A DNA stretch of 7,552 nucleotides from an uncultured Eubacteriales bacterium. Its GTDB lineage: Bacteria; Bacillota; Clostridia; Oscillospirales; QAKW01. The position numbers and the translations under genes are program-made. A model generated the notes under the pieces. That model searched no databases, had not been told where the DNA came from, and saw nothing but the letters and a program-made list of their open reading frames with translations. The stretch is from positions 1-7,552 of the forward strand of contig CAKRPM010000060.1 of NCBI GenBank assembly GCA_934378025.1. Reading direction: 5' to 3'. Positions within the stretch are counted from its first letter, which is position 1; the number at the start of each line of letters is the position of its first letter. Positions 1-6,822 of the stretch are shown here, piece after piece.

Positions 1-282
1 GTTGCCGGCAATTCCGGTGATAATCTTCACAAAAACTTTGCCGATGGCTTTGCCGGTACGCAGTACCCACTCGCCGATCATACAAATGGTTTGAAAAATT
101 CCGACGGTAATCAGCTTTTTGCCGATGCGGTAAACCTTCAAAGCAGCCTTTTCAATATAGTAACCGATGCCGTAAATCAGCACGATAATCACTTTAAATA
201 TCATCGTGACGGTGAAAAGAACTTTGTTTTGCGTCGCCAGTTTATTCAGTTTTTTCTCTTTTTGCAGACGGATTTGATCCAT
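1..282 (-). CDS. N-terminal part of an unknown membrane-associated protein (runs off the window)
   Basis: This minus-strand frame is open from an ATG at 280-282 to the window edge and gives 94 residues with no stop. The start is supported by a Shine-Dalgarno run, AAAGGGG, 8 nt upstream, and by a good promoter at 330-358. The protein begins with a short charged segment (MDQIRLQKEKKLNK), followed by a hydrophobic stretch at about residues 21-43 that could be one membrane segment interrupted by Lys30. After that comes a run alternating hydrophobic residues with Lys and Arg (roughly 44-94), which could form amphipathic helices. I do not recognise the family and give no function. It lies 116 bp downstream of the phosphohexomutase gene but has its own promoter, so it probably starts a separate transcription unit. 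The opposite-strand frame at 91-318 is a shadow of this gene. Confidence 0.72.
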   Translation of the reverse strand, partial: MDQIRLQKEKKLNKLATQNKVLFTVTMIFKVIIVLIYGIGYYIEKAALKVYRIGKKLITVGIFQTICMIGEWVLRTGKAIGKVFVKIITGIAGN

Positions 283-303
283 ACGGAAAGCCCCTTTCAA
301 AAA

Positions 304-319
304 GTTACAAAACGGTAAC
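304..319. promoter_or_regulatory. Small inverted repeat in the 5' leader of the gene at 1-282
   Basis: GTTAC and GTAAC (304-308 and 315-319) form a perfect 5-bp inverted repeat with a 6-nt centre. It lies between the -10 box and the ribosome binding site, about where a repressor operator would sit. It is short enough to arise by chance in this AT-rich leader, so it is offered only as a candidate. Confidence 0.2.
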
Positions 320-329
320 AAACATTAAT

Positions 330-358
330 AGTTTACCCCATCTATATGAAAAATGCAA
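330..358 (-). promoter_or_regulatory. Sigma-A type promoter for the gene at 1-282
   Basis: Read on the minus strand there is a -35 box TTGCAT (353-358), a 17-nt spacer and a -10 box TAAACT (330-335). The start codon lies about 48 nt past the -10. No hairpin plus T-run separates this promoter from the phosphohexomutase stop at 399, so some read-through from the upstream operon is possible. Confidence 0.6.
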
Positions 359-398
359 GTGTTTTTTCAAAATGTTTACAAAATAAATACAAAATTTA

Positions 399-1835
399 TT
401 ACCGAATCCCGGGGCAGGTTTGTAAAAATTCGCGAATATATTGCTCGATGACGGCGCATCCGCCCGCCCGATTGCTTTCGATATTGATGGGCAAAACAGG
501 GTCGTGAACCGACAGGCGCATCAGGCACCAGCCGTCGCCGTGTTCTTTGTCAAAATTCACTCGTACGCCTTCAAAGCTCGGCTTCTCAACCGTGCCGAAT
601 TGTTGGATATATGTTTCAAAATCCGTCAGGGTTTGTTGTCCGTAGGCTTTAAAATCTTCCTCAGTAATGGTCGGACGAATTTCCATGGCCTCGGCCGCCT
701 CGGGCAGAGATTTGATTTTATCGGAGAGTTGGCCGCCCTTCGCCGCGGCGCAAAGCAAGCGAACAATCAGATACGCGCCGTCGTCCAGATAATGATTTTC
801 TTTTAAGGCGGCGTGACCGCTTGTTTCAATGGCAAGCGGCGCGCAAATGCCCACGGATTCCAGACGCTTTGCCTCATCGATTACGTTTTTGTAGCCGCGT
901 TTAAAGCGGTGGTGCTTTCCGCCGTGAGCTGTAATAAATTCGCTCAGTCCCGTGCTGGTGACCGAATCGGTCACCACGGTAATGCCGGGCTGTTCTTCCA
1001 GTAAAATGGCGCTGATCAAAGCGATTAAACGATTGGAATTGATTTCTTTGCCGGCTTGATCAACAAGGCCGGCACGATCGCAGTCGGTATCAAAACAAAT
1101 GCCGAAATCTGCACCGGCGGCGCGAACAGCCGCGGCTGTCGCGTCCATGGCCGCTTTGCTTTCCGGATTGGGGATATGCACGGGGAAGGTGCCGTCCGGC
1201 GTGAGGTTCACCGAGCCCGTGGTATCGGCACCCAACGGCGCCAGTACCTGCGAGGCAAAAAAGCCACCCATGCCGTTTCCGGCGTTGACAATAATTTTCA
1301 GGCCGGCAAACGGTTGTGATTTTCCGGTGCGCTCACAAATGATCTCGCGCAGACTTTGGCTGTACGGTGTCATAATGTCGTAGGGAAGTATGGCGCCGCC
1401 CTCGACGTTTTCGGGTTCTTGCTCGGCATATTGAAGAATTACCGCAATGTCCGCACCTTCCAAGCCGCCCTCTTTGGTAAAGAATTTCAGTCCGTTGCGT
1501 TCGGGGGGCAGATGGGAGGCAGTAATTTCTATTGCGCCGTCACAATCCGCTTGCTGCGTCGCAAAGAACATGGAAGGCGTTGTGGCGTCTTGGCAGTTCA
1601 GCACGGTGTTCCCTGCGTTTTTCAGCGCCCGGCAAACCGCTTCTTGCAAATCGGGCGAGCTTTTTCGGCAATCGGCACCGACGGCAATGCGCAGGACGGT
1701 ATGACCGGTTTTCTCTTGCAGCCAGCGGGAAAATGCACCGGCACAACGCCCGGCAATTTCCGGAGACAACGTAATGTTGTCGCCCAATGCAACCCCTCGG
1801 ATATCGGTGCCGCTTTTCAGATGGGAATATTTCAT
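399..1835 (-). CDS. Phosphohexomutase (phosphomannomutase/phosphoglucomutase family)
   Basis: A full-length 478-residue cytosolic enzyme of the alpha-D-phosphohexomutase superfamily, which moves phosphate between C6 and C1 of a hexose phosphate. The N-terminus has the family signature KSGTDIRG (residues 7-14). The phosphoserine loop is EITASHLPPERNGLKFF with Ser107 as the expected phospho-carrier. The metal loop is FDTDCDRAG (Asp249, Asp251, Asp253), and the sugar-binding loop is ETSGH (337-341). In the C-terminal phosphate-binding domain the usual R-x-S-N/G-T-x-P loop is replaced by NIESNRAGG (451-459) after LSVHDPVLP, so the substrate cannot be read from the sequence; mannose-, glucose- or glucosamine-phosphate are all possible. 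The start is supported by GAAAGGAA 9 nt upstream. It is the last gene of the operon, 20 nt after the SLH protein gene, and may supply sugar nucleotides for wall glycans (inference). Confidence 0.92.
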   Translation of the reverse strand: MKYSHLKSGTDIRGVALGDNITLSPEIAGRCAGAFSRWLQEKTGHTVLRIAVGADCRKSSPDLQEAVCRALKNAGNTVLNCQDATTPSMFFATQQADCDGAIEITASHLPPERNGLKFFTKEGGLEGADIAVILQYAEQEPENVEGGAILPYDIMTPYSQSLREIICERTGKSQPFAGLKIIVNAGNGMGGFFASQVLAPLGADTTGSVNLTPDGTFPVHIPNPESKAAMDATAAAVRAAGADFGICFDTDCDRAGLVDQAGKEINSNRLIALISAILLEEQPGITVVTDSVTSTGLSEFITAHGGKHHRFKRGYKNVIDEAKRLESVGICAPLAIETSGHAALKENHYLDDGAYLIVRLLCAAAKGGQLSDKIKSLPEAAEAMEIRPTITEEDFKAYGQQTLTDFETYIQQFGTVEKPSFEGVRVNFDKEHGDGWCLMRLSVHDPVLPINIESNRAGGCAVIEQYIREFLQTCPGIR

Positions 1836-1855
1836 AAATAAGTTCCTTTCTATAT

Positions 1856-4384
1856 TTAATAAAGTCGGGTCAGCACGACCGCAATTTCATTGCGGGTAAT
1901 GGGGCTGTTGGGACGAAATCCCTTTTCATCCCCGGTGAAAATGCCGAAAGCCGCCGCATGATGAATGGCGCTTCGCGCCCAGGAGGGGAAGGCGCCCTGA
2001 TCGGAAAACGATACGCCGCCGTTAAATCCGGCAAGATCCGGCAAAAAGCTTTCGATGGATTTGCAGACTTCCGCGCGGGTAATATTGCTTTGCGGATAAA
2101 AATAGCGTTGCTTGCCCACGGTAGAGCCTTGCATAATGCCCAGCGCGTACGCGGCTTTGACATAACCGAGCGCCCATTTCGGAATTTTGTTTTGATCGGC
2201 GTAGGGCAGTTTGACTTTTGAATACGCGGAAACATTGACCTTTTTCATGCGAATCAGTGTTGCGCAAAATTCGGCGCGGGTCATGTTTTGATTGCCGTGG
2301 TAGCGATTGTTATCGCCCTCCACCAGCTTGTTAAGGCGGCAATAGTTAATGTAGTCCGTTGCCCAGTGACCCGCTTGAACATCTTTAAAATAAGCGGTCG
2401 GCTGATAGCTCGCATTGGGCAAAAGGCTGTATGCACGCATACGGTTGCCGGCGGTGTCCGCTGCTTCGTAGGTGACTTTGCTGATTTTTGTAGAGAGCGA
2501 TGAGTTCAGCTTATAGCTGCTGGCAGACGCTTTATAATTGTTATTGATGAAAATTTCATAGCTTGCGTTATCGATGCCCTGTCCCCAAGCGTTATCCGAG
2601 GCTTTCATCGACAGTGTTGTGCCTTTGGCCGCCTTGGCGTTTTTGGCGGTTTTGACGGTGACGGTGGGGGCGATTTCATCCTTGGAACCGTCGGAAAAGC
2701 AGAGCATGGCATTATCCAAATAAACCGTACCGGCACGTTTTCCGCTCCCTCGGGTCAGGCTGAATCCGGTAAAGCGGACCGCAGTGGACGGAATGGAAAA
2801 ACGTAACAAGCGGTATCCGTCGCCGCTCAGCCGTCCGCTCGGCGAGAAAACGGTAGCGCCCGTTTTGGTTTCATACATGGCACGGATGGAAATTCCGCTG
2901 CTTAGGCCGTTGGCCTGCACGGAAACGGCCGCCGCATTTTGCGGCAGATCGGTTTTGTTCAGCGCAATGCGGAGTTCACTGCTGCTGCCGGCGGATAAAT
3001 CATAGGTAAGTTTACCGCAGGCAATGCCGCTGTACTCCGCGCCTTTGTTTTTCCAGAGGGTAAAGCTGCCGGTGGCTCCGTTCAGCCGCGTCGGCGCATG
3101 AACGCTGTGCTCAAAGTTCTCAATTAACTTGTCCGGTGTGACGTAACTGACCAATGCCAGACTGTTGGCCACCGGACGCTGCGCGCCGTCGGAAGGCGTG
3201 TTTCGCACGGTTATGGCGCCGCTCGGCGTGTTTCGGGCGGCAATGGTGGAGGAGCCGCCGCCGTCAAAATTGATCGCATTTGTATACCCCATATTACGCA
3301 GCGTCTGTGCGGCGTTGACCAGCGGCATACCGTGCAGATAAGAGCCGCTTTTGTTATCAAATACAAAAAAGCCCATGGTGCCGTCATCTTTTGTGGCGAC
3401 AATGGTGCGGGCGGTATAAAGCCCTTTGATATCATTGTCCAGCGGCGAAAAAACCAGGTTGCCGGACTTGATCAGTTGATCGCCGCCGCGTAAAGCATTT
3501 TGTACATCATTCCATTTCCCGGTGGTTTCCGCCAGAGAGATCACGGCAATGTCTCCCCGTTCGGCCGCGCTTGCCAAATTTTTAATGCGGTGCTGCGGCC
3601 CGATCAAATAAATGTGACCTTTTTGCAGCTTGCACTGCTTTGCCTCGGCCGTGGTGAACCGCTTATAGCTTGACAATTTTGCGGTCAATGTACCGCCGAC
3701 GGTTTGACTGCCGCTTTGCTGTTTGAAGTCCAGCACAAAATAATTGTTACCGGGATAGGTGGTGTCCCACTTGGCGTAGCTTCCGTAATCGCCGCTGAGC
3801 ATCCACAAGCCGTAATGGCTGTAGGGCAACTGATTAAATGCGTCGATACTTTCGCTGACGGTGCCGCATTCAACGCTTAAATCAAAGTGCGGTATATCGA
3901 TGATGCTTTTGCCGTCAGCTTTAATGCCGAGCGAGTAGAATTTCCAATTATTGCCCTTTTTGCCGGCATCTTTTTGATAGTCGTTGGTGGAAAGCAGCTT
4001 GCCGTTTTGAATTTGCAAGCCTTCCGCGTTGCCGTAACTGTTAAAAAAACCGCCGTTAATTCCGCCGATGACCTGACCGGAGGTCTTATACTGATTTAAA
4101 TGTGAGGTCAGCGTATTTTTTGCAATGTTACTGCCGGAATTTACCAAGGTCGGCATTAAAGCGGCACCGGGTTGAAATTCCAGCGATTGAATAAAACCGG
4201 TGTGACTGTCGTAGCTTCCTTTGTAGCTGTTAATGTCCACACTGCCGTAGGCAACGGAGGTGGTGGCAACAGACTGAATACGCATAGAGGCCACGGCGGC
4301 GCTTGCCGCAAAACAAAGCCCCTGTACAAAAAGCGCCAAAGCGCAGCAAATACTGATAAAACGAATATTTTTGCGAGATTTCAT
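1856..4384 (-). CDS. Secreted SLH-domain protein with phosphodiester glycosidase (NAGPA/DUF2233) domain
   Basis: An 842-residue multidomain surface protein. A signal peptide occupies about residues 1-30 (basic MKSRKNIRF, hydrophobic core, AASAA end). Residues about 100-413 match the phosphodiester glycosidase family named after the GlcNAc-1-phosphodiester 'uncovering enzyme', with INGGFFN (109-115), INFDGGGSST (371-380) and NTPSDGAQRPVANSLAL (395-411). Residues about 420-563 look like a beta-sandwich of carbohydrate-binding type, starting IENFE and ending VYLDNAMLCF. Residues about 570-656 look like a bacterial Ig-like domain (IAPTVTVKTA to YEAADTAGN). Three SLH domains follow at about 665-712, 727-782 and 792-842, the second and third with clear ITRAE/ITRNE endings, and the last ends at the C-terminus. 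SLH domains normally bind pyruvylated secondary cell-wall polymer, so the enzyme is probably held on the wall facing outward. Its start overlaps the prmC stop by 4 nt (ATGA), implying coupled translation. The ribosome binding site is a modest AGAAAGAAG. The glycan target is unknown. Confidence 0.9.
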   Translation of the reverse strand: MKSRKNIRFISICCALALFVQGLCFAASAAVASMRIQSVATTSVAYGSVDINSYKGSYDSHTGFIQSLEFQPGAALMPTLVNSGSNIAKNTLTSHLNQYKTSGQVIGGINGGFFNSYGNAEGLQIQNGKLLSTNDYQKDAGKKGNNWKFYSLGIKADGKSIIDIPHFDLSVECGTVSESIDAFNQLPYSHYGLWMLSGDYGSYAKWDTTYPGNNYFVLDFKQQSGSQTVGGTLTAKLSSYKRFTTAEAKQCKLQKGHIYLIGPQHRIKNLASAAERGDIAVISLAETTGKWNDVQNALRGGDQLIKSGNLVFSPLDNDIKGLYTARTIVATKDDGTMGFFVFDNKSGSYLHGMPLVNAAQTLRNMGYTNAINFDGGGSSTIAARNTPSGAITVRNTPSDGAQRPVANSLALVSYVTPDKLIENFEHSVHAPTRLNGATGSFTLWKNKGAEYSGIACGKLTYDLSAGSSSELRIALNKTDLPQNAAAVSVQANGLSSGISIRAMYETKTGATVFSPSGRLSGDGYRLLRFSIPSTAVRFTGFSLTRGSGKRAGTVYLDNAMLCFSDGSKDEIAPTVTVKTAKNAKAAKGTTLSMKASDNAWGQGIDNASYEIFINNNYKASASSYKLNSSLSTKISKVTYEAADTAGNRMRAYSLLPNASYQPTAYFKDVQAGHWATDYINYCRLNKLVEGDNNRYHGNQNMTRAEFCATLIRMKKVNVSAYSKVKLPYADQNKIPKWALGYVKAAYALGIMQGSTVGKQRYFYPQSNITRAEVCKSIESFLPDLAGFNGGVSFSDQGAFPSWARSAIHHAAAFGIFTGDEKGFRPNSPITRNEIAVVLTRLY

Positions 4385-5250
4385 TGTAAAGCTTCTTTCT
4401 TAATTTGAGCGGTGATCATGCGTTCATGACCGCCGAGATCTTTATGTATTTTCACGTTCTCCAAATCGGTAAACAGCGCCGCAGCGGGGCGGGTGGTGTC
4501 ATATCCGGCTTCGGCGATGATATAACCGCCGGGTTTGACCACTTTGCGCCAGCTGTCGGCCAGTGCACGGTAAAAAGTAAGCCCGTCCACACCGCCGTCC
4601 AAAGCGGTGACCGGTTCGTTTTTCACCTCGTCGGAAAGGGTAGGCAAATCTTCTGTTTTAATATATGGGGGATTGCACAAAATCATGTCGAACATCCCCG
4701 GGGGGAAGTAAGCGTCTCCGGGTTCCAACATATCGCCCTGTACAATATGTGTTTGTGCTTCAAGACCGTGCAGCGCCGTATTGCGTGTTGCGGCATCAAT
4801 GGCCTTGCGGCTGATGTCAAAGAGCGTTATGTCCGATTGCGGCAGCAGTTTGCCCAATGTCAGCCCGATGCAGCCGCTTCCGCAACATAAATCCAAAATG
4901 CGCGCCGTCGGGTTTTCTTTTAAAATCGGCAGGGCAAAATCAATCAGCAGCTCGGTGTCGCTTCGGGGAATTAAAACGCCCGGCAGCGTTAAAAACTCCA
5001 GACCGTAAAACTCCCATTTCCCGAGCAAGTATTGAAGCGGTATGCCCTCGGTTCGCTTGGAAATGTCTTTCATGTAGGCGTCAATCAGTGCGGGGTCGAT
5101 TTCCCGCGCCACGCCCAACAAAATGTCGCCCCTTGTGCAGGGAATGTATTTATTCAGCAGATAAAACGCCTCATCATGCGCGTTGGGAATGTTGCGCTCT
5201 TTTAAGATGATTTCGGCGTTTCGCAGCACATTACGCAGGGGTTGTTTCAT
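4381..5250 (-). CDS. prmC: Release factor glutamine N5-methyltransferase PrmC (HemK)
   Basis: A 289-residue protein of normal family length. PrmC transfers a methyl group from S-adenosylmethionine to the glutamine of the GGQ motif in release factors RF1 and RF2, which improves peptide release on the ribosome. Residues 1-75 form the helical N-terminal domain that recognises the factor. The linker has PLQYLLGKWEFYGLEF (71-86) and LIPRSDTELLI (93-103), both typical of PrmC. The SAM-binding motif I is ILDLCCGSGCIGL (118-130), and the catalytic NPPY is at 193-196 within CNPPYIKTEDL. The C-terminus ends with KDLGGHERMI (270-279). The ATG has AAAGGAG 7 nt upstream, lying inside the last codons of yqhQ, so the two genes overlap by 20 nt. 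In many Firmicutes prfA is the neighbouring gene, but here the SLH protein gene follows with a 4-nt overlap. Confidence 0.95.
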   Translation of the reverse strand: MKQPLRNVLRNAEIILKERNIPNAHDEAFYLLNKYIPCTRGDILLGVAREIDPALIDAYMKDISKRTEGIPLQYLLGKWEFYGLEFLTLPGVLIPRSDTELLIDFALPILKENPTARILDLCCGSGCIGLTLGKLLPQSDITLFDISRKAIDAATRNTALHGLEAQTHIVQGDMLEPGDAYFPPGMFDMILCNPPYIKTEDLPTLSDEVKNEPVTALDGGVDGLTFYRALADSWRKVVKPGGYIIAEAGYDTTRPAAALFTDLENVKIHKDLGGHERMITAQIKKEALQ

Positions 5251-6268
5251 CAGCTTGCTCCTTTTCCGTCTCCGGTTGAATCAACTCGCCCGTCGCCGTA
5301 ACCTCCAGCTGACGATCCGTCGGATAATCCTCCAAGACGCCCTTCAGCGCGACAATGGCAATTTCCAGCTGTTTTGAATCGGGTTCTTTGGTGGTCAATC
5401 GCTGGAACCAAAGCCCCGGCGCGGACAAAATCCGGGTAAACGTATTGTCATGACGGCCGGCAAAGCGAATACATTCATAGGCCAGGCCCAGCATCAACGG
5501 AATTAACAAAATCCGCACGGCGGCGCGCATCAGCGGCGAACTGACCGTGATGAAACTGGAAATTACAATGCTGACCAGCAATACCAAAAACAAAAACGAG
5601 GTGCCGCAGCGCGGGTGAAACCGCTTAAATTGGGCAGCATTTTCCGGCGTGAGCTCTTTGTGATGCTCAAAACAAAAGATAGTTTTATGTTCTGCGCCGT
5701 GATATTGAAAGACGCGTTTTATGTCGTTCATTTTGGAAACAGCCAGTAAATAGAGGAAAAACACCGTCAGCTTGATAACGCCCTCGCCGACCGAGGTGAT
5801 GATGCGGCGGGCAAGCGCTCCGAGCGCATCAAAATGCGGAAAAAGTCCCTCAATAAAGCTGACCAAAAATGTCGGCAATGCAAAAAACAGCGCAAGTCCT
5901 ATGGCAAGCCCCAAAATCATGGCAACGGCGGAAAGAACCGCCATGCCCGCTTTACCGAGCAAACGATCCAAGAATTTTTCGAACTTTGTTTCGGGCGGCG
6001 CTTCCTCGGCCAGATCGCTCATGGCCACATCCGCCGAATACATCATGGATTTATAACTGAGCATCAGTGACTGAATAAAGCTGACAATTCCGCGCAGTAT
6101 GGGAATTTTCGGAATGATCCTCATCGGTCTTGCGTTTCGCTCGACCTTTAAAACAATGCCGCCGCCCGATTTGCGAACGGCAATGGCGGTTTTTTGCGTC
6201 GAACGCATCATTACGCCTTCAATCAGCGCACTGCCGCCGATGGAGGTGTATTTTATTTTTTCTTTCAT
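5231..6268 (-). CDS. yqhQ: DUF1385 / YqhQ-family integral membrane protein
   Basis: A 345-residue membrane protein of the conserved Firmicute DUF1385 family, whose biochemical role is not settled. The family signature is clear at the N-terminus: IGGSALIEGVMMRS (10-23), then MRIIPKIPILRGIVSF (49-64). Hydrophobic segments lie at about 107-140, 164-178, 224-243 and 249-267. The conserved polar motifs YHGAEHKTIFCFE (189-201) and HPRCGTSFLF (218-227), rich in His, Cys and Glu, resemble a metal or active site, though no catalysis has been assigned. The C-terminal 50 residues are cytosolic-looking and acidic. The start has GAGGG (6275-6279) upstream and a strong extended -10 promoter at 6301-6329, making this the first gene of the leftward operon. 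The pairing with prmC is a common Firmicute gene order. Confidence 0.92.
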   Translation of the reverse strand: MKEKIKYTSIGGSALIEGVMMRSTQKTAIAVRKSGGGIVLKVERNARPMRIIPKIPILRGIVSFIQSLMLSYKSMMYSADVAMSDLAEEAPPETKFEKFLDRLLGKAGMAVLSAVAMILGLAIGLALFFALPTFLVSFIEGLFPHFDALGALARRIITSVGEGVIKLTVFFLYLLAVSKMNDIKRVFQYHGAEHKTIFCFEHHKELTPENAAQFKRFHPRCGTSFLFLVLLVSIVISSFITVSSPLMRAAVRILLIPLMLGLAYECIRFAGRHDNTFTRILSAPGLWFQRLTTKEPDSKQLEIAIVALKGVLEDYPTDRQLEVTATGELIQPETEKEQADETTPA

Positions 6269-6300
6269 GCCAATCCCTCATTTTTCTAAAACTAAACTTT

Positions 6301-6329
6301 ATAATAACACAATTCTTCGGGCAATACAA
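6301..6329 (-). promoter_or_regulatory. Extended -10 promoter for the yqhQ-prmC operon
   Basis: On the minus strand, -35 TTGTAT (6324-6329), a 17-nt spacer and -10 TATTAT (6301-6306) preceded by the TGn extension. The yqhQ start codon is about 33 nt past the -10 box. The spacer carries a GCCCGAA box (6316-6322) that recurs in the module at 6391-6419. Confidence 0.65.
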
Positions 6330-6355
6330 TATGTTCCGGGGAGATTTAACAATTA

Positions 6356-6383
6356 TTGGGCGCCGACAATTGTCGGCGCCCAA
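6356..6383. repeat. Perfect 28-bp palindrome upstream of yqhQ
   Basis: Left arm TTGGGCGCCGACAA (6356-6369) is exactly mirrored by 6370-6383, with no mismatch. As RNA it would fold into a 12-bp stem with an AATT loop. No T-run follows on either strand, so it is not a standard terminator. It starts about where transcription from the upstream module (6391-6419) would begin, so it could be an operator, a 5' stabilising hairpin, or a dispersed intergenic repeat. Confidence 0.85.
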
Positions 6384-6390
6384 CACTATA

Positions 6391-6419
6391 ATTATAACAC
6401 ATATTTCGGGCGCATACTG
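6391..6419 (-). promoter_or_regulatory. Second, distal promoter-like module for the yqhQ operon
   Basis: On the minus strand there is a consensus -10 TATAAT (6391-6396) with a TGn extension, a 17-nt spacer and a weak -35 CAGTAT (6414-6419). It shares GCCCGAA (6405-6411) and GTGTTAT with the proximal promoter about 90 bp downstream, so the two look like copies of one module. An extended -10 can compensate for a poor -35, so activity is plausible but unproven. Confidence 0.45.
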
Positions 6420-6734
6420 CCCAAACTTTTATTACTTTTTTTGTGAAGTTTGCGAATATACAAATTGTATCTTTTGTGATAGACTGAAACCAGAAAAAGA
6501 AAGGAGGACCTCCACCGATGAGAGAAGAACCACCGGCAATAACAATTCTCTGAAAAGAAAGGGGTGAGTCCAAAAGTTTACGTAGTTTAAAATCGGAATT
6601 CTTTATACGACTTGTTTGTATATAAACGCTGAAAAACCAGTTTTGTTGAATACACGGAAAGGGATACTCCGATGTTTTAAGAATTTTATGCCGAGCGGAA
6701 AAAGCCGGCGGAAAAGCATAATATAAACGGAAGC
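6420..6734. other. Unassigned intergenic stretch with mini-ORFs and Shine-Dalgarno-like runs
   Basis: No gene-sized reading frame with a credible start lies here on either strand; the long minus-strand frame across it runs through a terminator and promoters. On the plus strand AAGGAGG (6501-6507) stands 10 nt before an ATG that opens an 11-codon frame, MREEPPAITIL (6518-6553). GGAAAGGG (6656-6663) stands 8 nt before ATG-TTT-TAA (6672-6680). A 12-codon basic frame, MPSGKSRRKSII, sits at 6688-6726. The first site is self-complementary (GGAGGACCTCC, 6503-6513), and AGAGAA/TTCTCT can pair across the first mini-ORF. I recognise no tmRNA, RNase P, SRP, 6S or riboswitch signature. It may be a leader, a small RNA ending at the terminator at 6773, or a decayed gene. 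Confidence 0.3.
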
Positions 6735-6758
6735 GGGGCGATGCAGGTGCATCGCCCC
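6735..6758. repeat. GC-rich inverted repeat (11-bp arms)
   Basis: GGGGCGATGCA (6735-6745) and TGCATCGCCCC (6748-6758) are perfect complements around a GG centre. The dinucleotide centre means the real RNA loop would open a few inner pairs. It stands 14 nt before the terminator stem. Short GC-rich intergenic palindromes of this style are often dispersed repeats in gut Clostridia, which I state from general knowledge and cannot verify here. Confidence 0.7.
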
Positions 6759-6772
6759 TTGTGATTGATTTA

Positions 6773-6807
6773 AAAAAAGTCTGCCGCGAAAAGCGGCAGG
6801 CTTTTTT
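6773..6807. terminator. Strong bidirectional intrinsic terminator
   Basis: The core stem CTGCCGC/GCGGCAG (6781-6787, 6793-6799) has a GAAAA loop. It is extended by a T-G wobble, a G-C pair and six A-T pairs, giving 15 pairs. The plus strand ends in six Ts (6802-6807) and the minus strand in seven Ts (complement of 6772-6778), so it can stop transcription in both directions. It insulates the yqhQ side from the IS200 element. Confidence 0.85.
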
Positions 6808-6822
6808 GTATTCGTAGGACAA

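Noticed and set aside
283..398. Terminator between the phosphohexomutase gene and the gene at 1-282
   Set aside because: The region is AT-rich with T-runs but contains no stable hairpin ahead of one.
1356..1841. 161-codon plus-strand frame antisense to the phosphohexomutase gene
   Set aside because: It is a shadow frame caused by the codon usage of a clearly conserved gene on the other strand; the same applies to the other plus-strand frames over 399-6268.
4405..4890. 161-codon plus-strand frame antisense to prmC
   Set aside because: The minus strand carries an unambiguous PrmC with all motifs; no ribosome site or domain supports the antisense frame.
6130..6567. 145-codon plus-strand frame over the start of yqhQ and the intergenic region
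   Set aside because: It is antisense to the yqhQ N-terminus and its promoter, lacks a ribosome site and shows no recognisable protein features.
6420..6810. Possible known structured RNA (tmRNA, RNase P, SRP, 6S, T-box or riboswitch)
   Set aside because: None of the conserved core sequences of these RNAs can be found, and no good plus-strand promoter precedes the segment.
6346..6822. 158-codon minus-strand open frame between the IS and yqhQ
   Set aside because: It reads through the bidirectional terminator, the GC-rich hairpin, both strands' regulatory signals and part of the palindrome. It has no ribosome site and a composition unlike a protein (runs of F, P and S).
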